From the NCBI RefSeq assembly GCF_014851685.1, contig NZ_JACVAC010000009.1, positions 186,001 to 250,000 on the forward strand: a stretch of DNA of 64,000 bases, in the 5' to 3' direction. The notes under the pieces are model-generated. The model was not told where the DNA came from. It ran no database searches and worked only from the letters and a program-made list of their open reading frames with translations. Position numbers and translations under genes: made by a program. Below, one piece after another: positions 33,813-41,546 of this stretch (position 1 is its first letter; every line of letters begins with the position of its first letter). Source of the DNA: Pseudomonas sp. PDM05. GTDB taxonomy: Bacteria > Pseudomonadota > Gammaproteobacteria > Pseudomonadales > Pseudomonadaceae.

Positions 33813-35039
33813 ATGACCCAACGCGCCCTTTCCACAGGTTTTTGGCTGGTGCTGCTGACCGTCCTGATCGCCTTGCCGCGCATCACCCTGGACCTGCACC
33901 TGCCCGCCTTGCCCGGCATGGCCGACTACTTCCACAGCAGCGACAGCCGGCTGCAACTGACCCTCACGCTGTACACCCTGGGTTCGGCAATCTCGCTGCT
34001 GGTCGCCGGCCCGCTCACTGACCGTTTCGGCCGCCGCCCGGTATTGCTCGCCGGACTGTTGCTGTATGTCATCGCCACGGCGGCCTGCGCCCTGGCTGAC
34101 AGCCTCAGCGTGCTGATCATCGCCCGCCTGTTCCAGGCCCTGGGCGGTTGCTGCACCACGGTGATCGGCCGGGTGATCGTGCGCGACTACTTCGACCGCC
34201 ACGAACAGGCACGCCTGCTTGGCCTGATTTCCATGGCCATGGCCGTGTCGCCAATGGCGGCACCGGTCCTGGGCAGCCTGATGTTGCCGCTGATCAACTG
34301 GCGTGGGCTGTTTGTGTTGCTCGCAGTGATTGGCGTGGCGCTGTGCCTGGTGGTGTATCGCCGCCTGCCGGAGACCCGTCCGCCGGAAGTTGCCGCGGCG
34401 CCGCCGAGCAACCTGTTGCGAATCTACGGCCAGTTGCTGTGTGAGCGCTATTTCCTGCGCTACTCCCTGGCCATCGGCTGCGTGTACAGCACCTACTTCC
34501 CGTTTATCAGCGAGTCATCGGCGTTGTTGCAGCGCAGTTTTCAGCTCTCTGCCACGGCGTATGCAGGGGTCTTTGCAGCGACTATCAGCGGCTACATGCT
34601 CGGCGCACATCTGTTCCGGCGCCTGGTGCTGCGGTTCGAGCCGGATCAATTGATCACAGCCGCCATCGCATTGAACGTGCTCGGCAGCCTGACGCTCGCG
34701 GCGACGACCACCGCGTTGCCGGGCGAGTGGCTGGCGATTGTATTGCCGATGGTGGTGATCATGGTGTCGGTGGGAATGGTGATTCCGGCCTGTCAGCTGG
34801 CGGTGTTGCAGCCCTACGGCGCGATTGCGGGGACGGCGTCGGGGTTATTCTTTTTTACCCAGATGTTGTTGACGGCAGTCAGCAGTTGGGCGACAGGGCT
34901 GTTGTCCGACGGCACCTCTGGGCCGTTGGTGGTGATGACGTCGCTGGCGAGCGCATTGCTGGTCATCAGTTGGCTGACACTACGCAAAACCCAATGTGGG
35001 AGCGGGCTTGCCCGCGATGGTGGTGTGCCAGTCAACTGA
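33813..35039 (+). CDS. Bcr/CflA family MFS drug-resistance transporter
   Basis: A 408-residue major-facilitator transporter with about twelve hydrophobic helices. The MFS motif A is seen as GPLTDRFGRRPVLLAG, and ISLLVAGPL and ARLFQALGGCCTTVIGR fit the Bcr/CflA subfamily of proton-driven exporters. The start at 33813 (MTQRALSTG) lies behind a weak GAAG. The last 17 residues (KTQCGSGLARDGGVPVN) are not native: they are read from a REPIN that begins at 34995 and supplies the stop codon. Confidence 0.9.
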   Translation: MTQRALSTGFWLVLLTVLIALPRITLDLHLPALPGMADYFHSSDSRLQLTLTLYTLGSAISLLVAGPLTDRFGRRPVLLAGLLLYVIATAACALADSLSVLIIARLFQALGGCCTTVIGRVIVRDYFDRHEQARLLGLISMAMAVSPMAAPVLGSLMLPLINWRGLFVLLAVIGVALCLVVYRRLPETRPPEVAAAPPSNLLRIYGQLLCERYFLRYSLAIGCVYSTYFPFISESSALLQRSFQLSATAYAGVFAATISGYMLGAHLFRRLVLRFEPDQLITAAIALNVLGSLTLAATTTALPGEWLAIVLPMVVIMVSVGMVIPACQLAVLQPYGAIAGTASGLFFFTQMLLTAVSSWATGLLSDGTSGPLVVMTSLASALLVISWLTLRKTQCGSGLARDGGVPVN

Positions 35040-35084
35040 TGAGTCATTGACAGACCGCCATCGCGAGCAAGCCCGCTCCCACAT
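34995..35084. repeat. REPIN overlapping the end of the MFS gene
   Basis: TGTGGGAGCGGGCTTGCCCG on the left and CGAGCAAGCCCGCTCCCACA on the right. The left arm is inside the reading frame of the upstream transporter. Arms differ by a base (CCCGCG against TCGCG), so the two ends have begun to diverge. Confidence 0.92.
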
Positions 35085-35107
35085 TTTGAGCCGAGCAAGG
35101 CTGAGGT

Positions 35108-35182
35108 TTAATGCATGAAGATAGCGATCAGGATGATGACCGGGATAGGCACACCGAGGAAAAAAAGCAGTATCGAGCGCAT
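35108..35182 (-). CDS. 24-residue membrane peptide
   Basis: A very short frame starting MRSILLFFLGVPIPVI and ending in FMH, almost wholly hydrophobic with two prolines in VPIPV. The ATG at 35182 has a strong AAGGAG ribosome site. Small membrane peptides with this LFFLGVPIP motif are recurrent in Pseudomonas as I recall them, but have no known role. It follows the membrane-protein gene at 35198-36085 by 15 bases on the same strand, so it is probably co-transcribed with it. Confidence 0.7.
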   Translation of the reverse strand: MRSILLFFLGVPIPVIILIAIFMH

Positions 35183-35197
35183 GATGTTCTCCTTGAA

Positions 35198-36085
35198 TTA
35201 ACGGACAAAGTGTTCAGTTTCGACATACACCACTGCATCGCGACGGCGACCGCCGTAGGTGGCAGCGAAGCTGGCAAAGAACGCACCGATCAGCAGGGCA
35301 ATGAAGGTCCACAGCGACGTGTAGGCAGCGACTTTGGCGGCAGTATCAGCAGCCTGCTTGGCTTTGAGCTTGGCATCCTCGACGGCTTTACGGGCATCGC
35401 CATAGACCTTGTCGATGCGCGCTTCGGCGTCGGCCTGGCTGAGGTTGGTGCGCTGGCTGATCAACTGGGCCAGGTAGGCACGGTCTTCGGCGGCGAGCTG
35501 GCCGTCGTTGCTCAGGGTGCGGGCGAAGATGCGCGCCACCACGCCGTGGGCCGCGTCATCGCTGACGGCAACCGGGCGGTTGTCGCGGAACAGGCTGTCG
35601 ACGTAGTAGCCGAAGTCTTCACCCTTGGCCGCAGTGCCAATGGCCTGGGCCGCACCCGACGCCACGCTGGCCGAGGCTTTTACGCCGCCACCGACCACAC
35701 TGCTGACCGAGCCGACGACCAGCACCGCCGTCACCAACGTGGCCACGGCCCAGGCCAGGAAGCCGTGGGCGGTGTCGCGGAAATACACCTCATCGCCATG
35801 CACATTGGCCCACTTCACCCGCAATCGGCCGGCAATGTAACCGCCCAGGCCCGACGCGACGATCTGGGTGAACGCCAGCCAGACAATCGTGGAAATGCCC
35901 AGGCCCTTGGCGCTGATACCGCTGTCGGCCCACGGCGATACCGCCGAAAAGCCCAGGCCGAAGCCCAGCAGTACCAGGATCAGGGAAAACGCCGCCGCAG
36001 CGGCGGCCCCGGCAAAGATCGCGGCCCAGGAAACCCCGGACTGCGCGCTCGACGCTTCTTGTAGCGTGGATGAGGATGTGATCAT
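35198..36085 (-). CDS. Conserved inner-membrane protein
   Basis: A 295-residue protein with four clear hydrophobic segments: AAIFAGAAAAAAFSLILVLL (residues ~21-45), GISTIVWLAFTQIVASGLGG (~62-85), LAWAVATLVTAVLVVGSVSS (~110-130) and LWTFIALLIGAFFASFAA (~255-272). Between the third and fourth lies a soluble loop with a helical, charged part (QRTNLSQADAEARIDKVYG, KAVEDAKLKAKQAADTAAK). Similar proteins have been labelled 'PhnA-like' without functional evidence. The 24-residue membrane peptide follows it. Confidence 0.75.
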   Translation of the reverse strand: MITSSSTLQEASSAQSGVSWAAIFAGAAAAAAFSLILVLLGFGLGFSAVSPWADSGISAKGLGISTIVWLAFTQIVASGLGGYIAGRLRVKWANVHGDEVYFRDTAHGFLAWAVATLVTAVLVVGSVSSVVGGGVKASASVASGAAQAIGTAAKGEDFGYYVDSLFRDNRPVAVSDDAAHGVVARIFARTLSNDGQLAAEDRAYLAQLISQRTNLSQADAEARIDKVYGDARKAVEDAKLKAKQAADTAAKVAAYTSLWTFIALLIGAFFASFAATYGGRRRDAVVYVETEHFVR

Positions 36086-36498
36086 TGTTGTTTTGCTCCC
36101 GGCAGGAAAAATGGTGTTACATGTCTCAGAAAGGACAAGTGCAGACGCCGTGCCAGTCGCAATAAAATTAAATATCCATAAATATCAACATGTTAAATAA
36201 CTTGAACTTCCTAGGACCATGCAACTTGCAAGAACAGCCTCCTCCGGGCAGGCGTTATGCAACCTCCAGCCGAACTCGGTCAGTGTGGGAGCGGGCTTAC
36301 TCGCGAATGCGGTCTATCTGTAACAAGTGTGTTGGCTGGCAGACCGCTCTCGCGAGCAAGCCCGCTCCCACATCGACCAGCGCCAGCCAGTGAAAAATCT
36401 GTTGGTTGGGTCAACATGAAGTTTAATTTAGGAAGCGTTCAGGCATTTCTTGGCAAAATGTCCGCACTTCTAGTGTGAATCGCTCACCAGGTAATCCT
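36086..36498. other. 413-bp gap: divergent upstream regions plus a REPIN
   Basis: The left half is AT-rich and serves the leftward membrane-protein gene; the right half precedes the response-regulator gene. A REPIN lies at 36284-36373. A plus-strand open frame here (36190-36393) is read through the REPIN and is not a gene. Confidence 0.5.
36284..36373. repeat. REPIN, GCGGGC class
   Basis: TGTGGGAGCGGGCTTACTCG (a G-to-A change in the left arm) pairs with CGAGCAAGCCCGCTCCCACA. It is between two divergent genes, which is less usual than a position after stop codons. Confidence 0.9.
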
Positions 36499-37182
36499 AT
36501 GACCCGCATTTTGACCATCGAGGATGACGCCGTAACAGCCCGCGAGATCGTTGCCGAGCTGAGTAGCCATGGACTGGACGTAGATTGGGTAGATAACGGC
36601 CGCGAAGGCCTGGTCCGCGCCGTGAGCGGCGATTACGACCTGATCACCCTCGACCGTATGCTCCCGGAGCTCGATGGCCTGGCCATCGTCACCACCCTGC
36701 GCACCATCGGGGTGTCGACGCCGATCCTGATGATCAGCGCCCTCTCCGACGTCGACGAGCGCGTGCGCGGCTTGCGCGCCGGCGGTGATGACTACCTGAC
36801 CAAACCTTTCGCCTCCGATGAAATGGCCGCCCGCGTCGAAGTGCTGCTGCGACGCAAGAGCACGGTCAAGGAATTCGAAACCGCCCTGCGCGTGGCCGAC
36901 CTGGAGCTGAACCTGATCAGCCGCGAAGCCAGCCGCGCCGACCAGCCGTTGAGCCTGCTGCCCACCGAATACAAGTTGCTCGAATTCCTGATGCGCAATA
37001 CCGGGCAGATCCTCTCGCGGATGATGATTTTCGAGGAAGTCTGGGGCTATCACTTCGACCCCGGCACCAACCTGATCGACGTGCACATCGGCCGTCTGCG
37101 CAAGAAGATCGATCCACCGGGCCTCACGCCGCTGATCCGCACGGTACGAGGTTCCGGTTATGTCATTGCTGAACCCCTCTAA
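36499..37182 (+). CDS. OmpR family response regulator
   Basis: A 227-residue two-component regulator. The receiver domain (1-118) has the acidic pair IEDDA, the phospho-acceptor aspartate in LITLDRMLPELDG, and the conserved lysine in DYLTKPFASDE. A winged-helix DNA-binding domain follows (about 130-225, LLPTEYKLLEFLMRNTGQI, GTNLIDVHIGRLRKKID, RTVRGSGYVI). The ATG at 36499 is chosen because the receiver fold begins there. The kinase gene overlaps its 3' end by 23 bases, so the two are translationally coupled. Confidence 0.94.
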   Translation: MTRILTIEDDAVTAREIVAELSSHGLDVDWVDNGREGLVRAVSGDYDLITLDRMLPELDGLAIVTTLRTIGVSTPILMISALSDVDERVRGLRAGGDDYLTKPFASDEMAARVEVLLRRKSTVKEFETALRVADLELNLISREASRADQPLSLLPTEYKLLEFLMRNTGQILSRMMIFEEVWGYHFDPGTNLIDVHIGRLRKKIDPPGLTPLIRTVRGSGYVIAEPL

Positions 37183-38551
37183 GGGCTGGCGCTCGTCCAG
37201 CAGCCGCTTGCTGGCGCTGTACAGCTCACTGTTCGTGGCCTGGAGCTGCATCCTCATGGGGGTGCTGTATTACGAAGTGTCCGGTTACCTGAGCGACTTG
37301 TCGCGCCACTCGCTGATGCAACGCCAGCACCTGTTCCAGCGCTTCGACGGTGAGGAACTGGTGGAAGCGCTGACCACCAGCATGACCTTCGACATGAAGG
37401 GCGTGGACGCCTACGGCCTGTTCGACGAGCAATTCAACCCGCTCAGCGGCCCGATCCGCGCCGTGCCGCCCGACCTGCCGCTGGACGGCAAGATCCACAC
37501 CCTGGCCAACTGCGTCGACTCCAACGACCCCAAGTTGCCCAAGGACAGCTGCGACGCCGTCGCCACCCACACCGACGACGGCCGCTGGCTGGTGCTGGTG
37601 CGCGCCAACGGTTCGCTGTTTGGCGTGACCCGGATCATCTGGCATGCGCTGCTATGGGCGCTGTCGTTGACCATCATCCCCGGCGCCGCCGGCTGGCACC
37701 TGTTGCGCCGTCGCCCGTTGCGGCGCATTCGCGGCATTCAGGCCAGCGCCGAGGCCATCGTCGCCGGCGACCTGACCCACCGCCTGCCGCTGTCGAATCG
37801 GCGGGACGAACTGGACATGCTCGCCGCCATCGTCAACGCCATGCTCGACCGCATCGAGAAGCTGATGAACGAGGTCAAGGGCGTGTGCGACAACATCGCC
37901 CACGACCTGCGCACCCCGCTGACCCGCCTGCGCGCGCAGCTCTATCGCATCCGCCAAGAGGCGGAACAGGACTCCAACTACGCGGTAAAACTGGACGATG
38001 CGATCACGGAAACCGACACCCTGATGGCGCGCTTTCGCGGTTTGCTGCGCATCTCGGAGCTGGAAGACCACCAGCGCCGCTCGGGCTTCCTGGTGATGGA
38101 CCCGCTGCCGCTGCTGCGCGAACTGCATGACTTCTACCTGCCGCTGGCCGAAGAAGGCGAGCTGCAACTGGTGCTCGATACGCCGGAGTCGCTGCCGTGG
38201 ATCACCGGCGACCGCGCCCTGTTGTTCGAAGCCCTGGCCAACCTGCTGAGCAACTCGATCAAGTTCTCCCCGCCAGGCGGCGAAGTGATCCTGCGTGCGC
38301 TGAACGACGCCGGCAGCACCCGCATCGAAGTGCACGACTCCGGGCCCGGCATCCCGATTGCCGAACGCAACGCGGTGTTCCAGCGCTTCTATCGCGTGGA
38401 TGAAAACGACCAGCAAGGCGGGTTTGGCTTGGGCTTGTCGATTGTCGCGGCGATCATCAACCTGCACGGGTTCAAGCTGGAAGTGGGCAGCAGCGCGAGC
38501 GGTGGTGCGCGGTTGGTACTGGAGTGCCGGCAGCAGCTGATGCCCGAGTAA
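37160..38551 (+). CDS. Sensor histidine kinase
   Basis: A 463-residue inner-membrane kinase, partner of the preceding response regulator. Transmembrane helices near residues 16-40 and 155-180 flank a periplasmic sensor of about 115 residues containing two cysteines (LANCVDSND and KDSCDAVA) that could form a disulfide. Then follow HAMP (about 180-235), the H-box NIAHDLRTPLTRLR with the phospho-acceptor His, and the ATPase domain (N-box LANLLSNSIKFSPPGG, G1 VHDSGPGIP, G2 GGFGLGLSIV). The inducing signal is not evident. Confidence 0.94.
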   Translation: MSLLNPSKGWRSSSSRLLALYSSLFVAWSCILMGVLYYEVSGYLSDLSRHSLMQRQHLFQRFDGEELVEALTTSMTFDMKGVDAYGLFDEQFNPLSGPIRAVPPDLPLDGKIHTLANCVDSNDPKLPKDSCDAVATHTDDGRWLVLVRANGSLFGVTRIIWHALLWALSLTIIPGAAGWHLLRRRPLRRIRGIQASAEAIVAGDLTHRLPLSNRRDELDMLAAIVNAMLDRIEKLMNEVKGVCDNIAHDLRTPLTRLRAQLYRIRQEAEQDSNYAVKLDDAITETDTLMARFRGLLRISELEDHQRRSGFLVMDPLPLLRELHDFYLPLAEEGELQLVLDTPESLPWITGDRALLFEALANLLSNSIKFSPPGGEVILRALNDAGSTRIEVHDSGPGIPIAERNAVFQRFYRVDENDQQGGFGLGLSIVAAIINLHGFKLEVGSSASGGARLVLECRQQLMPE

Positions 38552-38570
38552 CCCAGGCACCACAAAACCT

Positions 38571-38660
38571 TGTGGGAGCGGGCTTGCCCGCGATAGCGGT
38601 GTGTCAGTCAAAGATATATTCACTGAACCACCGCAATCGCGGGCAAGCCCGCTCCCACAT
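38571..38660. repeat. REPIN between convergent genes
   Basis: TGTGGGAGCGGGCTTGCCCG and CGGGCAAGCCCGCTCCCACA are complementary over 20 bases. It fills most of the space between the kinase gene and the convergent SRPBCC gene and may act as a bidirectional transcription barrier. Confidence 0.92.
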
Positions 38661-38687
38661 TGGACTTGCAGCGCCAGCCAGATCAGG

Positions 38688-39098
38688 TCAGAAGTTCGCC
38701 CGCAGCGCCTCAACCCCACCCTTGTAGACACCGGCAAACAGCTCTTCCACCGCCGCATCCGTCACACCGTCCACCGGCGTGAACACACCCGACCAGGTGA
38801 CTTTGGCCGACGCGTCAGTCAATGCTTCAACCTGCAACGTCGCCAGATACGCACTCACCGGAAACGGCGACTGTTCAATGGTGTAGCTGTAGGTGCGCAC
38901 CACGTTGTCAAACGTCTGCATACGCTCCACGATCACACCACCGTCGGCGGTCGTCAGGTGACGCAGACGCCCGCCTTCACTCGGCTCACTCTTGACGATC
39001 AGCGGCAGCCATTTGGGCAGATCGTTGAAGCCACCGACCAATGCCCAGACCTTGTCAGCGGATACCGGGATTTCAATTACTGCGGATGCTGTTGGCAC
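38688..39098 (-). CDS. SRPBCC (START-like) family protein
   Basis: A 136-residue helix-grip protein. Characteristic segments are SAVIEIPVSADKVWALVGGFNDLPKWLP at the N-terminus, GGRLRHLTTADGGVIVERM in the middle and the long C-terminal helix DAAVEELFAGVYKGGVEAL. A hydrophobic ligand cavity is expected but the ligand is unknown. The start is a GTG at 39098 with GGAG at ideal spacing; the longer frame to 39143 has no support. Confidence 0.85.
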   Translation of the reverse strand: MPTASAVIEIPVSADKVWALVGGFNDLPKWLPLIVKSEPSEGGRLRHLTTADGGVIVERMQTFDNVVRTYSYTIEQSPFPVSAYLATLQVEALTDASAKVTWSGVFTPVDGVTDAAVEELFAGVYKGGVEALRANF

Positions 39099-39153
39099 GT
39101 CAAATCTCCAAAAGTCATAGGAAAACCTCGCCCAGCCTGCCACGCCAAGCGCT

Positions 39154-40437
39154 TCAATGCATCAACTCCCGCAAGCGATACCACAACATGCCCAATGCCA
39201 ACAGCGGCGAACGCAACACCTTGCCGCCGGGAAACGTCATGTGCGGCACCCGGCTGAAAACGTCTAGGCCCTGGCTGTGCCCGGCGTGGATGCCTTCGGC
39301 GAGCAGGCGCGCGCACCAGTGGGTCACGTTCAACCCGTGCCCCGAATAACCCTGGGCGTAAAACACATTGGGGTACTGCTGCAGGCGCCCAACCTGGGGG
39401 AAACGGTTGGCGGTGATGCCGATCTTGCCGCCCCACTGAAACTCGATGGTCGTGCCTGCCAGCTGCGGGAACACCTTGAGCATTTTCGGCTGCATATACG
39501 CGGCGATGTCAGCCGGATCGCGGCCGGAATAGTGGCAAGCGCCGCCAAACAACAGGCGCCGGTCGGCGGACAGACGGTAGTAATCCAGGCCGACCTTCTG
39601 GTCGCACAGCGCAAGGTTTTGCGGGATCAGTTCATTCGCCAATGCTTGCGACAACTGCTCGGTGGCGATGATGTAGCTGCCCGCCGGCAGCACCTTGCCG
39701 CTCAGGCGTGGCTCCAGCTCGTCGAGGTGCGCGTTGCAGGCCAATACCAGGCGGGTGGCGCGTACCGTGGCGCTGGCGCAACGCACTTGCACGGTGTCGC
39801 CATGGATCAGTTCCAGCACTTCGGTGTGCTCGAAAATCCGTACCCCGAGGGACTCGGCCACCTGCGCCTCGCCCAACACCAGGTTCAGCGGATGCAGATG
39901 CCCGGAGCCCATGTCCACCAGGCCACCGGCATACATGGTCGAACCCACGATCTGCGGCATATCCTTCGCGCCGACGAGGCGGGTTTCATGGGCATATCCC
40001 ATCGCCGCCAAATGCTCCTGCTCACCCTTGAACGCAGCGAATTGCGCCGGCGTATTCGCCAGCTCACAAAAGCCCCAGCGCAGGTCGCAGTCGATACCAT
40101 GCGCGCGGATGCGCTCGCCCACCAGCGCCACCGACTCGATCCCGGCGCGCTCCAGGTAACGCACGCCCTCCTCGCCCACATGCTTGGCGAACCCCGACAC
40201 ATCGTGGCCGATGCCGCGAATCAACTGCCCACCATTACGCCCGCTGGCGCCCCAGCCAATGCGCCGGGCCTCCAGCAGAATCACCGAGAGCCCGCGCTGG
40301 GCCAGTTCGATGGCGGTGTTCACCCCGGTGAAACCGCCGCCGATCACACACACGTCGGCACTCAGGTCGGCGTCCAACCGCCCACGCTCGGGCATGGCAT
40401 GGGCACTTGCCTGGTAATACGAGCGGGCGTGACTCAT
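39154..40437 (-). CDS. FAD-dependent amine oxidoreductase (gamma-glutamylputrescine oxidase type)
   Basis: A 427-residue flavoenzyme of the DAO/OrdL/PuuB family. The N-terminal dinucleotide motif is VCVIGGGFTGVNTAIELAQRG and a second conserved block is GWGASGRNGGQLIRGIG; the C-terminal block YAQGYSGHGLNVTHWCARLL closes the FAD site. PuuB oxidises gamma-glutamyl-putrescine to the aldehyde. Next to a gamma-glutamyl-amine synthetase and a polyamine-binding protein, that role fits well. The start overlaps the end of the binding-protein gene by four bases (ATGA), so the genes are co-translated. Confidence 0.88.
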   Translation of the reverse strand: MSHARSYYQASAHAMPERGRLDADLSADVCVIGGGFTGVNTAIELAQRGLSVILLEARRIGWGASGRNGGQLIRGIGHDVSGFAKHVGEEGVRYLERAGIESVALVGERIRAHGIDCDLRWGFCELANTPAQFAAFKGEQEHLAAMGYAHETRLVGAKDMPQIVGSTMYAGGLVDMGSGHLHPLNLVLGEAQVAESLGVRIFEHTEVLELIHGDTVQVRCASATVRATRLVLACNAHLDELEPRLSGKVLPAGSYIIATEQLSQALANELIPQNLALCDQKVGLDYYRLSADRRLLFGGACHYSGRDPADIAAYMQPKMLKVFPQLAGTTIEFQWGGKIGITANRFPQVGRLQQYPNVFYAQGYSGHGLNVTHWCARLLAEGIHAGHSQGLDVFSRVPHMTFPGGKVLRSPLLALGMLWYRLRELMH

Positions 40438-41522
40438 TTGTTGGTCTTCACTTTGCTCCAGGCGCGGGTCATCAGGCGCATGGTCGTCGGGGTCGGCGTG
40501 GTGGAAATGTAAAGTTTGTCGAGCACCGCCTGGGACGGGTACACCTCAGGGTTGTTCACCAGCTCAGGGTCCATAAAGGCCTTGGCCGCCGGGTTGGCGT
40601 TGGCGTAGCCCACCGAGGCGCTGACCTTGGCGATCACTTCGGGGTCGAGCAGGTAGTTGATGAAGGCGTGGGCTTCTTTGGGGTTGCTCGCATCGGCGGG
40701 GATCGCCAGCAGGTCGAACCACAGGTTGGAGCCTTCCTTGGGAATCGAATAGGCGATGTTCACCCCGTTCTTGGCTTCCTTGGCGCGGTTGGCGGCCTGG
40801 AACACGTCGCCGGAATAACCGAACGCCACGCAGATGTCGCCGTTGGCCAGGTCCGAGATGTACTTGGACGAATGGAAATAGGTGATATACGGCCGCAGCG
40901 TCAGCAGCTTGGCCTCGGCCTGCTGGTAATCCGCGGCGTTTTCGCTGCGCGGGTCCTTGCCCATGTAATTGAGGATCGCCGGGAACAGCTCATCCGCCGA
41001 ATCGAGAAAGGCCACGCCGCACTGATTGAGCTTCTTGAGGTTTTCCGGCTCGAACAGCACCGCCCACGAGTCGATATGGTCGATGCCCAGCACCTGCTTG
41101 ACCTTGTCGACGTTGTAGCCGATGCCATTGGTGCCCCACAAATAAGGCACGGAGTGGGCGTTGCCCGGGTCGTTCTTCTCCAGCAGCGCGAGCAATTTGG
41201 GGTCGAGGTTCTTGAAGTTGGGCAGTTGCGCGCGGTCCAGCTTGAGGAACGCACCGGCCTTGACCTGGCGCGCCAGGAAGTGGTTGGACGGCACTACCAC
41301 GTCATACCCGGTACGCCCGGCGAGCAGCTTGCCCTCCAGGGTTTCGTTGGAGTCGAACACGTCGTAGATCGGCTTGATCCCGGTCTTGGCCTGAAAATCC
41401 GCCAAGGAGGTCTCACCGATGTAGTCAGTCCAGTTGTAGATACTGACCGTCGGCGCCGCCTGGCTGGTGCTACAGAAGGCGGCCACCAAGGCCAGCGGAA
41501 GAAGCTTGTTCGCAAGACGCAT
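40434..41522 (-). CDS. Polyamine ABC substrate-binding protein (PotF/SpuD type)
   Basis: A 362-residue periplasmic protein with a signal peptide (LLPLALVAAFCSTSQAA) and the spermidine/putrescine-binding fold: VSIYNWTDYIGETSLADF, YDVFDSNETLEGKLLAG, YDVVVPSNHFLARQ, YLWGTNGIGYN and GYSGDVFQAANRA. The aromatic and acidic residues in the first and third of these form the polyamine pocket in PotF. No ABC permease is adjacent. It lies between the gamma-glutamyl-amine synthetase gene (24 bases) and the oxidase gene (4-base overlap). Confidence 0.9.
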   Translation of the reverse strand: MRLANKLLPLALVAAFCSTSQAAPTVSIYNWTDYIGETSLADFQAKTGIKPIYDVFDSNETLEGKLLAGRTGYDVVVPSNHFLARQVKAGAFLKLDRAQLPNFKNLDPKLLALLEKNDPGNAHSVPYLWGTNGIGYNVDKVKQVLGIDHIDSWAVLFEPENLKKLNQCGVAFLDSADELFPAILNYMGKDPRSENAADYQQAEAKLLTLRPYITYFHSSKYISDLANGDICVAFGYSGDVFQAANRAKEAKNGVNIAYSIPKEGSNLWFDLLAIPADASNPKEAHAFINYLLDPEVIAKVSASVGYANANPAAKAFMDPELVNNPEVYPSQAVLDKLYISTTPTPTTMRLMTRAWSKVKTNK

Positions 41523-41546
41523 ATCAACACCCCTTTTGATGGATTT

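Noticed and set aside
36190..36478. Small plus-strand frames before the response regulator
   Set aside because: They run through a REPIN (CGSGLTRECG-type peptide) and lack ribosome sites.
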